From Platismatia glauca (taxonomy: Eukaryota; Ascomycota; Lecanoromycetes; Lecanorales; Parmeliaceae): a stretch of 64,000 nucleotides of DNA. The DNA is taken from positions 434,001 to 498,000 of the forward strand of contig OY745782.1 in assembly GCA_963556305.1 (NCBI GenBank), written 5' to 3'. Position numbers and translations under genes: made by a program. The stretch's first letter is position 1. Each line of letters starts with the position of its first letter. Shown here piece after piece: positions 42,741 through 54,829 of this stretch. The notes under the pieces are model-generated. The model made no database searches and was not told where the DNA came from. It saw only the letters and a list, made by a program, of their open reading frames with translations.

Positions 42741-42890
42741 AGCATTGGATCACTTGCCACCTGAATTCCCGTACAGGCTCTGCATTTTCCATCCAGCACC
42801 GTGTCGAAGATCTAGTAATATGTACTACTTAAGTAAACTCTCGCCGTTACCGCTATGCTTCCAACGCATGTTGTGGCATCACCGCATGTC

Positions 42891-45888
42891 TTAATCCGCA
42901 AGCACCATCCGAAGCATGGCGAGAAAACCCTCCTTCATCCCCATCAGCTCTGTGATGGCCGGCTTCACCGGCTCCCCAGCCGTTCTCCTCAGCCTATCAG
43001 CTTGCTTCGCTCTCCGTTTTCGCTCACCGGCAATGGGGTCAGCGTCGTCCTGTTCGTCGTCTTCATCTTCGTCACTGTCATCATCGTCCTGCATATCCGC
43101 CACATCGGCCTCGTTGAGACCGAAATCGCTGCTGCGGAAAGTTGCGGAACCAGGCGGCGTGAGACCGCCGTTGGTAGACGAGGTAGAGTCGGCGGCCATT
43201 TTTTGCCGGGTTTTGTCTTGATGCCATTTCTTGCGCTCGCCTTGCCATTTGACGAGGGCGTTGATTTCGGCGATGGCTTTTTGTTTGTCGATGTTGCCTA
43301 CGTCGACGGCACCTTGGAAAAGGGCGTTCATGTCCAATTTCCCTCCTTTGGGGCCATGGCGGAGGAATTCGAGGATCCCCTCGAGCCAGCCCATTAGTTG
43401 GGTGAATAGGCCATTATCATGGATGTGTACTTCGTGAACGAATTTGTAGAAGTCATCTTGATGGCGAGCGCAGAGATCGATGAAGGACTGGACGGTTTGG
43501 TTTGGATCGGCGGAGATGTCTTGACGTTGAGCGGTAGTGAGGACAGAGAACGTGTCGTCGGCGAAGGAAGCGAAGTCGGTGACGGAGTTGTAGACATTGG
43601 CGGATTTGTAGACGCGGACAAGGGGTTCGTAGAAGATGGTGAAAAGGTCGCGGAAGAGTTGGAGGGTGACGGGCTCTTCGATCACGGAGAGCATTTGGGC
43701 TTTGTCGCGCTGCCGAGTATACATCTTGAGGAGCTGTTTGAAGTAGGCGAAGAGTTGGGCGCCTTGCTTCATCTCCTCGTCGATCTGTGGATGGTCAGTT
43801 CAGTCTTTGGTCATCTAGATGGGCTGCTCACATTGTCTACGGCGTTAGTCCAAGCAACATACGCATTGAAAACCGTTCCTATCTGTTGTGGCGTCAGATC
43901 CGGACTGAATTTCTCGGATCGTAATATGACCACTACTAAATCGATGTCTTCAGCAACAGCTTCGCTCCGTATTTCGTTTTTCGTATCTTCATCAGCATTA
44001 CAAAAGCTTTTCAGCTTCTCACAAAGTATCGGATCGTTGATTTTGAGGATCAGGGAGTCTATTGATTTTTGAAATGACTTGATGCCGTCATTGAGGGCCA
44101 GGCCGAAGATTCGTTGCGCAAGAGATCGTGTGCCGAAAGGCTGTGCGAGGAAAAGGTCGAGAACACCGCTCATCACTGCGGCTGGGTTGGCAAACCGTAT
44201 CACTTGCTTCAATGCAGCATAGGGAATCATAGAGTGTATGCGTTTAGCCTGCGCCAAGAGCTCTGGAGAGTTCTCCTCAGCGAGGAAGAGATGATAGATT
44301 GTCGCAGCAACCCTGGGAAAGGGTCAGTGTGGAAACAGGAAAGATGCTGTCCCATTTGATCACATACTCTATTCGCAACCATTCTGCAAATTTCTGGTAC
44401 TCCACGCTCAGATCAGCAATCTTTTCTTTATCCTTGATCTCTTTGAACAAGTTGGTGAGTCCATCTGCAATTGCTGTCAGCCTTTTCCCCAGCCAAAGGC
44501 ACGATCTTAGACATACTGCGCTCTACAATGTCCCGCCTGAATCTCTCCATGTAGATATCTAATTCCCGAGCACGTTCTCTGGCAATCTCGTAAAAGCGTT
44601 TCTGTTCTTCTATCCGTTTCTCGTCCATTGTTTTCCGCTTTTCAATGTCATTCAACTCTTCTTCATTGATTTTGACAGGATGACCCGTAAGGAAGTCGAG
44701 CATCGCCTTTGACTCAGCTATCTGCGGGTTCTGGAGAAACGTCCGCAAGAACGCTCTCAGGGAGACTCGTTGATCCTCTCGATACAATACAACCCTTTCT
44801 CTAGTAAAATCGCCGGAAGCTCTTGGTGAAGGTGACTGGGCTGATGTAGAGCGAGAATGTCCCCGCCCCATCAGGTGGCGGAAAGAGCCACTATCGTCTG
44901 GACCTGTTGCTTGGGTAGACACCGATGAAACTGATGAAGCATCATCATCGCCACCAGCGCCGAGGAACATTGACGTCGTGTGGCTCCTGTTCTTTCGAGG
45001 TAATGGAGCCAGAACTTTACCAGGAATTTCAGTTCGCAGGCGCTTATGCAATTTCGCAAATTCCCCATACCTTCGGCCCACGTAGATATCTGGCTTGCCG
45101 GGTTGTTTGACTCGTATCAGGAACTCCTGGACCCTGTCAGCATACTTAAGTGCAGTGAGATTTGTGGCTCCTATTACCGCATGCTGATGATACCTCACTG
45201 TCCGCTTCACAGAGGTCGTCCTCACGCCAGCTACGTTTACATCCCAGCCATTGATCGAGTTGCCCTCAGGCGCATTCACAAGCAAGCCCTGTTCATTGGC
45301 GCCGCGGTCCACCACTTCAAGCTCTGAGAACCGTATGCGTTCCTCATAGCCAGACGCCGTAGGTATACCGGACACCATCATCAATTCTACCAGCTTTTGT
45401 GCCTTTATTGCAAGCTTCCTCCTTTTAGTCTCTTCCAGTCTATCCTCACTAGACGAGATGTGTTTTCCGGCAAAGCTTTCCAGGAAAACTTGGAGCTTGT
45501 TTTGCCAGAACTCTTTCTCTCTGGCCTGGTCGAGGAATGGGAAGTTCCGAACATGGTGAACAAAAATGTACCGGAGTAGGGGTAGATCTGAGTCGACTGG
45601 GGCAACCTCTCCGAATTCTGACCTGAAAGGCGCTCCGAATCGCTGAAGAGCGGTCGTAGAGGCTAGCTCTGAAATCTCGTAGACTACCTGGCCGGAAATC
45701 AACTCTCTCTTGAGATAGTGCTCTTGTTTCCCCGTAAGAGTTTGCCCGGGTGGCGGGATTGAACTCTTAGAGCTCGTACTTGCTTCATGCGTGGGTTTCG
45801 GAGGTAGGACCACATCATTTTCATGACTCCGGCCGAGGTTCAGGTTCTGTATTTTGCCATCCAGATTTTTGACATCGGTAGACGCCAT
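42891..45888 (-). CDS. LEC1: PX-domain protein of the LEC1 (YPR097W) family
   Basis: Phosphoinositide-binding protein of the yeast LEC1 family, which is connected with ergosterol distribution and lipid droplets. Exons in transcript order: 45888-44517, 44464-44368, 44312-43832, 43784-42891; 947 residues. The upstream in-frame start at 45903 is TTG, so the ATG at 45888 is used. Order of regions: a PX-associated N-terminal domain (about 50-175; LTGKQEHYLKRELISGQVVY), PX (about 230-400; YVGRRYGEFAKLHKRLRTEIPG, interrupted by a Ser-rich insert, then DQRVSLRAFLRTFLQNP), and a helical domain corresponding to DUF3818 (about 480-800; SMIPYAALKQVIRFANPAAVMSG, ARHQDDFYKFVHEVHIHDNG). The acidic, Asp-rich segment near 890 and the final helix (ELMGMKEGFLAMLRMVLAD) complete it. 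Domain order matches the fungal family closely. Confidence 0.88.
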
Positions 45889-46402
45889 CCCGGCAATAGT
45901 CAATATCCACGGAGTCCCAGTCCAGAGTCTTTCAAAGCGTTGCTACCCCGCGCCCGGCGGTTGGAAGGGTTATGACGTTTGAGAGTCTCAAATGGATTCT
46001 AGAGACTTGGATTCAACAAGGACACCATCATGATGCTCCGCCATACTCTGCTTTGAATTTCGATCCCTCAGACATTCGAACAGACATCTAGGGTATAATA
46101 ATGCCAGGCAGGCTCGGGCGCTCTCGGCTTACGTATGGCGCCCCACAGGGTCCGGTTAGGGCTGCTTGCCCGCCGCTACTGTTAGCTCTAGGGGCATGTC
46201 GCGTCCAAGGGTCCTCTCAGTAATACCTTAAGTACGTGCATCGATCTCTATTTACAAACAGCATACCTTGGTCTTACAGCTCTGAGCTCTCAGACTTGAT
46301 AGGAGGTTTCGATCAAGGCCGAGCTACCATGTCACTCTATCATGTTCTTGAAGTCTAGCAAAGCCAATCCCAAAAGCTCGATGTTACTGCACAAAAGACA
46401 TC
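45889..46402. other. Divergent promoter between LEC1-type gene and kinesin-3
   Basis: 514 bp shared promoter region; no gene or repeat seen in it. Confidence 0.5.
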
Positions 46403-49400
46403 ATGGCCGGAGGAAACATCAAGGTGGTCGTTCGGGGTAAGCAGCCACTCGAGTGGATTGAGGATGTGCTGATCGAGAACTAGTACGGCCATTCAATGGC
46501 AGGGAGGTGGACCGGCAAGCAAAATGCGTTGTGAAAATGGATGGCAAGCAAACAATACTTGTGCCTCCACCAGAAGCCGAAGAGCGCATGCGAAAGGGAG
46601 GCAAGGCCAGTGATGGGCAGAAAACGTTTGCCTTCGATCAAAGCTACTGGAGTTTTGACCGCAACGACAAGAACTTCGCTGGACAGGACAGTCTCTACAA
46701 GGACCTGGGAATTCCTCTCCTCGACAATGCTGTGGGTTTCCTGTTTCCCATGATTCTCTCACCCAGTTTAGACTATATTGTGTGCCTCTGAGCTGACCGC
46801 CCAAATCCCCAAGTTTCAAGGATACAACAACTGCATCTTCGCCTACGGCCAGACGGGCTCTGGAAAGTCGTACAGTATGATGGGATATGGAGAAGAAGCT
46901 GGAGTCATACCGAAAATCTGTCAGAATATGTTTGAGAGGATTACCAAGTTCCAGAAAGACAAAAACCTCACATACACCGTTGAGGTCTCCTATCTAGAAA
47001 TCTACAATGAGCGCGTTCGAGATCTACTGAATCCTGCGACCAAAGGCAATTTAAAGGTCCGGGAACATCCGTCTACAGGGCCCTACGTCGAGGATCTTGC
47101 AAAGTTAGCTGTCAGATCTTTCCGGGAAATTGAACATCTAATGGATGAGGGGAACAAGGCCCGAACCGTGGCTGCCACAAGCATGAATGAGACGTCAAGT
47201 CGGTCTCATGCCGTCTTCACCTTGACCGTAACCCAGAAGAGGCATGACGTAGAGACGCGGATGGACACTGAAAAAGTCGCCAAGATCAGTCTTGTTGATC
47301 TCGCAGGCTCCGAGCGAGCGACCTCGACAGGCGCAACAGGAGCTCGGCTAAAAGAAGGTGCGGAGATCAATCGCTCCTTGTCAACTCTTGGACGAGTCAT
47401 TGCGGCATTAGCAGACCTATCTATGGGCAAAAAGAAGAACATGTCCATGGTACCGTATAGGGACTCGGTCTTGACGTGGCTGTTGAAGGACTCGCTGGGA
47501 GGAAACAGCATGACAGCTATGATTGCTGCGATCTCGCCTGCAGATATCAACTTTGAAGAGACTTTGAGCACTCTACGGTATGCAGACTCGGCTAAGCGTA
47601 TCAAGAATCACGCCGTGATCAACGAGGATCCGAACGCTCGCATGATAAGAGAGTTAAAAGAAGAATTAGCACAATTGAGATCCAAACTTGGCAGTGGAGC
47701 AACTTCTGGCGGTATCGCTGAAGAACAGTATGCGCCAGATACGCCGTTGGATCAGCAGATTGTCTCCATCACTCAAGCTGATGGAACTGTAAAACGTGTG
47801 TCAAAGGCTGATATTGCAGAGCAGCTCAGCCAGTCTGAGAAGCTGTATGAAGATCTAAATCAGACCTGGGAAGAGAAGCTGGAAAAAACTGAGCAGATAC
47901 ACAAAGAACGAGAAGCTGCTCTTGAAGAACTTGGTATTAGCATTGAAAAAGGATTCGTTGGAGTCTCAACGCCCAAAAGGATGCCTCATCTTGTCAACCT
48001 CAGCGACGATCCACTCCTCGCGGAATGTCTGGTGTACAACATCAAGCCAGGGACGACAGCTGTAGGCAATGTCGACGATCCAGGCACCACTTCGGAGATC
48101 CGCTTGAACGGATCCAAGATCATGAAAGATCACTGCACGTTTGAAAACGTTGACGGACTTGTCACTCTAGTGCCGCGCGATGGTGCTGCAATAATGGTAA
48201 ATGGACTTCGTATAAATAAGCCATCTAGACTCCGCAGTGGAAATCGTGTCATCTTAGGAGACTTCCACATTTTCCGCTTCAACCATCCACAGGAAGCTAG
48301 GGCAGAGCGAAAAGAGCAAAGCCTTCTAAGGCATTCCGTTACCACGAGTCAACTCGGTTCGCCCGTGCCAAGGCCATCGCACAGTCGAAGCGAGAGCAGA
48401 GTCGAGGTCGAAAGTGACATCGATGGAAGTAGGCCAGAGTCTCCAATGCCTTCGAGAAGCGGGCGAGACTCGGACTGGTCTTACGCGCGCCGTGAGGCCG
48501 CGGGCGCTATCTTGGGGGCTGATCAGAAGATCACGCATCTAACCGATGACGAGCTGGATGCCTTGTTCGACGATGTACAACGTGCCCGAGCCGTTCGCAA
48601 AGGTCGTCCCGAATCTCGACTGTTCGGGCCAGAAGATGAAGATTCTGAATCAGTCAGCTCATATCCATTCAGGGAAAAGTATATGTCAAATGGAACGCTC
48701 GACAACTTCTCGCTTGATACTGCTCTCACACTGCCGAGCACTCCTCAACAGAGCGGCGTAGAAGCAGCTGAGTCGGACGATGGCAGACTAGAGCTGATCA
48801 GAGGCGACATGCGTAGCCAGCTGGAAAAGCAGAAAGAAGATTTCGAGGAAAAACTGAGAGTAGCTGAGACTTCTTCTACCCAGAACGTCGAAGAATTGAG
48901 AGCCGAAAAGGAACGCATGGAACACGCTCTCGAAGCTGCAAAAGAAGAATACAAGCGTCAGCTCGAGCAGCAGAAAGAGACATTTGCCAGAGAATTGCGA
49001 GAGGCTTCGAATTCTCCTTCACCAAGAAAGCCTCGAACAACCCAAGATGTCTTTACTGAACTTCCAGACGAGGAGAAAGCCATCGTCAGAGTCACCCTAG
49101 CACGGTGGCGGCAACTTGGGCACGTGCGCCTCGCGGAGGCGATCCTTCGACATGCCGCAACCCTGAAGGAAGCACAGATCATGAGCCATGTCATGGACAA
49201 GAACGTCGTCTTCCAGTTTACCATTGTTGGGGAAGGGCAGGATGTATGTTCTTCCTATGACCTAGTATTAAGTGAAATATCCGGCGACGAGGATCCTGCA
49301 CTGGAAGCCGCCGTGAAACCTTGTGTCGCCGTGCGAGTGGTTGACTACAAAAATACCATCATTCATCTTTGGTCTCTGGAAAAGTTAGAGCAACGTGTCA

Positions 49401-51352
49401 GGACCATGAGGCAAATGCACCAGTATCTTGATAGGCCAGACTACCTGCAGCACTTCCGCCTCGAGAATCCCTTCATCGAAACTTGTCTGCCTCAATTCTC
49501 ACTCATTGGTGAGGCTAACGTGCCTTTGACTGCCGTGTTCCAAGCCCGAGTTCAAGATTATGCTATCGAAGTCTACTCCAGCTACACGCTCGAAGCGATT
49601 GGCAGGATCAAGTTGTCGCTAGAGCCGTCTGCGGCACAAGCCCCTCCAAAGATGCTCAAGTTCAACGTTGTGATGCATGAGATGGTAGGTTTCGCAGAGC
49701 GAGAAGGTACCCAGCTTCATGGCCAGATGTTTATACCTGGGATTAGCGAAGAGGGAGGTGCGACAACTACGCAGATGATCCAGGATTTTGACGAAGATCC
49801 CGTTCGTTTCGAAAGCGTTCACAGCATGAGTGTACCACGGAGTGCTCCTCCTAGCGCGACTCTACGAGTGGCTATATATGCAAGGGTGACTGTTATGCAT
49901 TTGGATAGGCTTTTGAGCTGGGATGAGATTAGGGAGACAGGTGAGGACGTCTCGTTGAATGGCCACGCTCCACAAGCGAGATTGCCAGAATCTGAATACT
50001 GGATGCAAGAAGAGCACGACGTGTACGCAAAGGTCAAGATTTTGGAACTATCAGAAACGGGCGAATACTTGCCGGTGGAGATCGAGCAACACAGTAATCT
50101 GGATCCGGGAATATATCAACTGCACCAAGGGTTGCAAAGACGGATCATGATCAACCTCACGTGCTCCTCAAGCGAGTCATTGCAGTGGAAAGAAGTTAAG
50201 TCACTACGTGTAGGGAGCCTGCAACTCATCGATCAGGACTCTTCCGTCTTCGGCCGAAGCGACTCGAGTCGTCAGCTGCCACTGAAGCTCGTTAAGCAAC
50301 CAGCTATTGTGGAGGATGCCAACGGTATCAAGGAGTTCACGCTGACCGGGCAGTGGGACTCGAGTCTTCATGGCTCCTCGCTCCTCGATCGACCTACCGC
50401 AGATAGGCATAGCGTGCAAATGTCTGTCTCGGTCGATATAACATCCTCGCGAGTCCACCAGCCTATGACCTTTACACTAGAAGAGAACCTTCAGATTCGG
50501 CCGCGATCATGGCTTCGACCCCAATCGATGTTCATACAATTATGGAAGACTAGCAGGATCATTCACTATACGCCTGGTATCTTCTCCGTCGCCATCAGAC
50601 CTGCGTCAGCCAAGCGTGCCTCGGACATTTGGAGAATGGATAGCCAGCAGACCTACGTTAGAGGTGAAGAAGACCTCCATCACTGGAAGCCGAGAGGAGT
50701 AGGTCTTGTCCGCGACTATATCCAATCAAAGAAAATCAGAAAACGAATTTCAGAAGTCGAAGCCACAAAGGTTTCCCTGCGTCGCCATCGCAGTCCTCTC
50801 CCGTCCCCGCCAACCTCCCCTGAGCTTACTCTCGCCCAAAAGAGTCTCCTCGAAAAGTGTCTCCATCTCTGGACCTCAACTTCGAACGAACCCCCATCCC
50901 CGACCCTGTCTCCAGCCGACCAGTCCGGCTCCTCTGGTCCCATCCAATCTCGACCCCAGCCCAAACCTGATCCTCCACCTCTGACAGCTACCATTCACTA
51001 CCACCCCAAAAACCCCGTCCTCCTCAAATCTTCCTTCCTACTGACACCCAATCCCACCTCCAATGCGTGGATACGCCATTTCGCGGAGCTCCGGCCCCCT
51101 TATTTACATCTCTACGCCGTGCCTTCAGGCAACGAAACCGCTACCATAAATCTGAGGAACGCCAGAATTGATATTGATCCCTCAATTCAACGCTTGTTGA
51201 ATGAAGAGGAAGGGAAAAGAGGAAGACATGGCAGGAATAATGTCTGGGCTGTGTATGCGAGGGGCGGGAGTTGGCTGTTTGCAGCCAGAAGCGAGGAGGA
51301 TAAAGGACGGTGGGTCCTAGCTGTGGATGAAGGATTCATCGATGAGCCGTGA
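46403..51352 (+). CDS. uncA: Kinesin-3 motor (UNC-104/KIF1A type)
   Basis: Plus-end microtubule motor that carries vesicles and endosomes in hyphae. Exons 46403-46436, 46484-46731, 46814-51352; 1606 residues, close to the size I recall for UncA of Aspergillus nidulans. The motor domain (1 to about 365) has VVVRVRPFNGRE, the P-loop GQTGSGKS at about 107, switch I NETSSRSH and switch II DLAGSE, followed by a neck (LKEELAQLRSKL). An FHA domain sits at about 500-570 (SKIMKDHCTFEN). A coiled coil lies near 763-825 (EKQKEDFEEKLRV). The middle holds the KIF1B/DUF3694-like region (RWRQLGHVRLAEAI and later). A C-terminal PH domain (about 1490-1604, WIRHFAELRPPYLHLYA to DKGRWVLAVDEGF) should bind cargo lipids. 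All usual kinesin-3 parts are present. Confidence 0.95.
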
Positions 51353-52575
51353 AATATAAGGTGCAGGGATCTCTATTATTTGGAAAGGTGTTTTGCATTT
51401 ATGATGATACCCCGGGATACGACCCTTCTTTTCGTTCCATGTGTTCATAGAGAATACAGCATACGTATCAAATTTGCCCGAATTCATTTATAAATCTGAC
51501 GCCGAATCAGAATGTCGTTTACGACTGAAGTCCTTGAGGGAAATATCAACAGCGCCAAAAGTCTTCGCCAATGATGCTGCCGTTGCTGCTGCACTTTCAA
51601 GTATCGATACGGTCTCCGCTCCCTCTTTTTCTGGCACTTTGTCTAGCGGTACCGTAAAAGTTAGAAAGAAGCCAATAGCAGGCCGACTACAAATGTGAAA
51701 AGACCAAGACTGACACATCTGAAGGGTGGGGAAACGTTGCAGAACCATCGGCGCTGAAGCTATGTTTGATATCCAAGGTTTTCAGAGGATGGAGGTAGAT
51801 ATACACCTCTCGGTTGGGTGGACGAGTACAGGCAAACGGAACAACGAAGGACTGCTCTCCTGGTTTCTCATGTCCTCGAAATGGCACATGGTCCGGTCAG
51901 TGGGTCGGTATCCGGAAGGCGTCCTTTGTGAGGCTCAGATCAAAGGAGATTGATCATGTTTGACGACCCGTTGCTACAGAAAGCCACTTTTGCTGGATTG
52001 TAGGTCTAAGAATGATCAGACCTTACCCGTCTTAAGTACCTATGATAGAAAGCGAACTGCCTGCTGGCATCAGGCTCGGACGTTCCTTGTCGCCCGTAAG
52101 TCGAAAGGGTACCTATGATATTATACATGGCTTCTGAATGGTGTCATGAGAGACCTAGCGCCTCTCGCTCCTTGGGTTGTGATGTTTCAGGATTTTTCGA
52201 GATGCGTACGCCGGAAGTCCAAGATCGTCTCCTTTACTGTGTATCCAGACCACGGTTTCCGTAAAACCTACGTTTCAAGCTGCGCCAGAAGTGCCAAGGC
52301 ATTCACATTTTGATCAACTCATTCCTCAATGTTCATTCTCCACCCCATCATGGAGACAAGGCTTCACGCGGAGGACGTTGATGTTGGAGGCGTTTCCGAT
52401 GCAACGCCATTCGCTCACTATGTCACCCAAGGGTATTTCATAAATCACCGTGCAGAAAGTACATAGCAGGCCTTGTTTTCAATCCACAGCACGGGCAGAA
52501 GTAACGCATGAGATTCAAGATTACCACCTTCAAGAACTCCCCTTCCCCTTCGTCCCCTTACACTCATCGCACAGC
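51353..52575. other. Intergenic region between convergent genes
   Basis: Convergent 3' ends of kinesin-3 and the MAPEG gene. No gene or repeat recognised; short frames at 51441-51953 overlap on both strands. Confidence 0.5.
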
Positions 52576-53151
52576 TCATAGCCTCCTGCCCTCCCCATCC
52601 ACGAGCACGTTCGCCGCCTTGAACAGTAACGTCATGCAGCACCCAACACTCGTCGTCCAGACCAAAGATCTCACATATGACAACTCTGGAGTCTCAGCTC
52701 CAATGTACAGAAAGGTATAAGCAATCCTCAATCCCAAGAATGCCGCACACACCTTGATTTCTCTAAATCAGCTTCACTGCAGCGTTCCGCTATGATGCAT
52801 CTCAAAGAGTTGTAACGACTGCGAAAAGCAAACGGGGTAAAGAAGAACCCTCACCGAATTTATCATTCCACTTTCTAACCCCGCTATATTACCACAGATT
52901 ACCGCCGCTGCAAACAGAGGCAGGTTCTCGAGCGCATTAACGTGGGCGGCCCTGGCTCGCTCGAAGCGGCCCAGAGTAGCTTTGTCGAGGCTCTTTTTGC
53001 AAGTGTCCGAGAAGGCGGCGCCGCGCGGGTTGACGTTGTCGAAACGGCCGTTTGTCGCGCGATAGATGAGAATGGTGCTGTAGAATTGCGGGACGAGGGC
53101 GAGGATGTAGAAGGCTGGGATGGCGTAGATCGAGTAATTTGGAGCTGCCAT
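52576..53151 (-). CDS. MAPEG family membrane protein
   Basis: Small membrane protein of the MAPEG superfamily (glutathione- and eicosanoid-metabolism relatives); the fungal branch has no established substrate. Exons in transcript order: 53151-52855 and 52752-52576; 157 residues. Four hydrophobic segments are visible: IPAFYILALVPQFYSTILI, ENLPLFAAAVICGNIAGL, VCAAFLGLRIAYTFLYIG and VWTTSVGCCMTLLFKAA. The family motif is the R-x2-A-x2-N-x2-E-N-x-P stretch in RARAAHVNALENLPLF. The second exon was assigned from conservation beyond a 102-nt intron, because reading through the donor reaches a stop. Divergently transcribed from ERG26 with 535 bp between the starts. Confidence 0.85.
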
Positions 53152-53686
53152 CTTGAGGGAAAGGTGGTTTTGCTCTGCGTTTTGGTTGGGAGTTGAAGGA
53201 GGAGCGGGTTTTTGGCGTTTGAATTGAGGAGCGAGGTTTAGAATTTCGAGTTGGGCTACGATCTACTTTTACTAACTCTAGAGCGAGGAGTACCGAATGT
53301 AAAGATGTTGACATCACATTTTAGCCAAGGTAGTCGACAGTGCTCACGGTAGAAGTAGAGACGGCCCAGTAATTCTACAAGTCAAGGCTTTCTCTACTGC
53401 ACGGCAAACCCAACCAGTTCAGGGAGCCAGAAATCAGATGAATTGGGTCAAATCTAGGGTTGACAATGAGTTGAGATAGTTGGCTTCGGGGGCCAAATTC
53501 TACTGACTGCTTGAAATTTAAGGCACGTCGTTCACAGGTAAGAGTTGCTTCAGCTTCGAGCGGTAAAGAGCTTGAAGCTATTCAGGTTCGCTCGCCTCGC
53601 ATCTCACTCAGCCCTACAGCCAACCCCTTCCCCCTTCCAATCCTCACACCCACACCCTCTCCGACCCCCCGCAACCATTGGTCGCC
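53152..53686. other. Divergent promoter, MAPEG gene and ERG26
   Basis: 535 bp between start codons pointing outward; no gene seen. The pyrimidine-rich segment at 53610-53680 directly precedes the ERG26 ATG. Confidence 0.5.
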
Positions 53687-54829
53687 ATGACCAGCCTCAG
53701 ATCCTCCAAGAACCCCAGCTCCGTCCTCGTAATCGGCGGCTGCGGCTTCCTCGGCCGCCACATCGTCTTCCAACTCCTGGAACCCGCAACCTCTCACGTC
53801 TCCGTCCTCGACCTCCGGACGGCGAACAACCGCCTCCCCGGCGCCTCCTACTACGACGCCGACATCACGTCCCCCGAAGCCGTGCGTTCGGTGTTCGAGA
53901 AAGTCAGACCCCAGATCATAATACACACGGCTTCCCCGGCCGCCATACAGGACGATGCCAGCGCGGCGCAAAAGAAGGGGGCCAAGGCTCTTTACCACAA
54001 GGTCAATGTTGGAGGAACTAGGACTCTAGTCGAGCAGGCGGGGGAGATTGGCTGTGTGAAAGCTTTCGTATATACGTCGAGTGCGTCTGTGGTCCATGAT
54101 GGACACAGCGACCTCGTCAACGCGGACGAACGATGGCCTATTCTACGCGCCCCGAAACAGAAGGAAGTCTACTCCGAATCTAAAGGCGTAGCGGAGGAGT
54201 TGGTCCTCGCTGCGAACCGGAAGTACGGCGACATGCTCACGATTGCGTTACGGCCTGCGGGGATATTTGGCGAGGGGGATATGCAGTTGATACCCAATCT
54301 TCTGAAGGCGTATGGGAAGGGTCAGACGAGGTTCCAGCTGGGCGGAAACGACAATCTTTTTGATTTCACATATGTGGGGAACGTGGCTTACGCGCATATA
54401 CTAGCTGCAGTGGCACTGATGGATACGCATGCCCTCAAAACACGACCATTGGATCACGAGAAGGTGGATGGGGAAGCCTTCTTCATCACCAATGCACAAC
54501 CTGTCTGCTTCTGGGATTTTACCCGCATGGTGTGGAAAGCTGCAGGGGATCAAACGACTCCTGAGCAGGTCTGGGTAATTGACAAAGGGCTGGGACTGCA
54601 GTTGGCGACGATCATCGAATGGTTGTTCTGGTTTGCTGGGGGCAGGACGCCCAACTTGACGAGGCAAAAGGTGCAATTCAGTTGTATGACGAGGTTCTAT
54701 TGTGTGGACAAGGCGAGGAAGATGTTGGGGTACGGGCCGAAGTGGGAGATGGAGGAGGCTATAGTGAGGACGGTAAAGTGGTTTCAGGAGAGGGATACGA
54801 AGGACGGGGTTGAGAAGAAGGTGCAATAA
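53687..54829 (+). CDS. ERG26: Sterol-4-alpha-carboxylate 3-dehydrogenase (C-3 sterol dehydrogenase)
   Basis: Ergosterol pathway: NAD(P)-dependent oxidation and decarboxylation at C-3/C-4 during C-4 demethylation, with ERG25 and ERG27 at the endoplasmic reticulum. Single exon of 380 residues from the ATG at 53687; the nine codons upstream in frame start with TTG and are not used. It belongs to the extended short-chain dehydrogenase / 3-beta-HSD family. The nucleotide-binding motif is GGCGFLGRH near residues 17-25, the catalytic Tyr-x3-Lys is in VYSESKGVAEE, and the supporting Ser is in YTSSASVV. RPAGIFGEGD and NLFDFTYVGNVAYAH are typical of the sterol branch, and hydrophobic residues near 300-320 (ATIIEWLFWFAGG) fit membrane association. 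Confidence 0.93.
   Translation: MTSLRSSKNPSSVLVIGGCGFLGRHIVFQLLEPATSHVSVLDLRTANNRLPGASYYDADITSPEAVRSVFEKVRPQIIIHTASPAAIQDDASAAQKKGAKALYHKVNVGGTRTLVEQAGEIGCVKAFVYTSSASVVHDGHSDLVNADERWPILRAPKQKEVYSESKGVAEELVLAANRKYGDMLTIALRPAGIFGEGDMQLIPNLLKAYGKGQTRFQLGGNDNLFDFTYVGNVAYAHILAAVALMDTHALKTRPLDHEKVDGEAFFITNAQPVCFWDFTRMVWKAAGDQTTPEQVWVIDKGLGLQLATIIEWLFWFAGGRTPNLTRQKVQFSCMTRFYCVDKARKMLGYGPKWEMEEAIVRTVKWFQERDTKDGVEKKVQ

Larger units (their letters stand above)
39816..42890. other. Gene-free block of degenerate inverted and direct repeats
   Basis: Holds two directly repeated units (40095-40510 and 42330-42740) flanking a large imperfect palindrome (40774-41587). Between them, 41620-41960 contains protein-like frames on both strands without identity. 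No intact standard gene is recognised. Frames are broken by stops and shifts, so this looks like decayed duplicated sequence between the ends of two convergent genes. Confidence 0.6.

Noticed and set aside
46732..46813. Kinesin-3 intron 2 (82 nt) as another hairpin intron
   Set aside because: Tail GCTGACCGCCCAAATCC is vaguely similar, but head GTGGGTTTCC does not pair with it.
52753..52854. MAPEG-gene intron (102 nt) as another hairpin intron
   Set aside because: Long and with a branch site near AGAGAAATC, but the ends are not inverted repeats.
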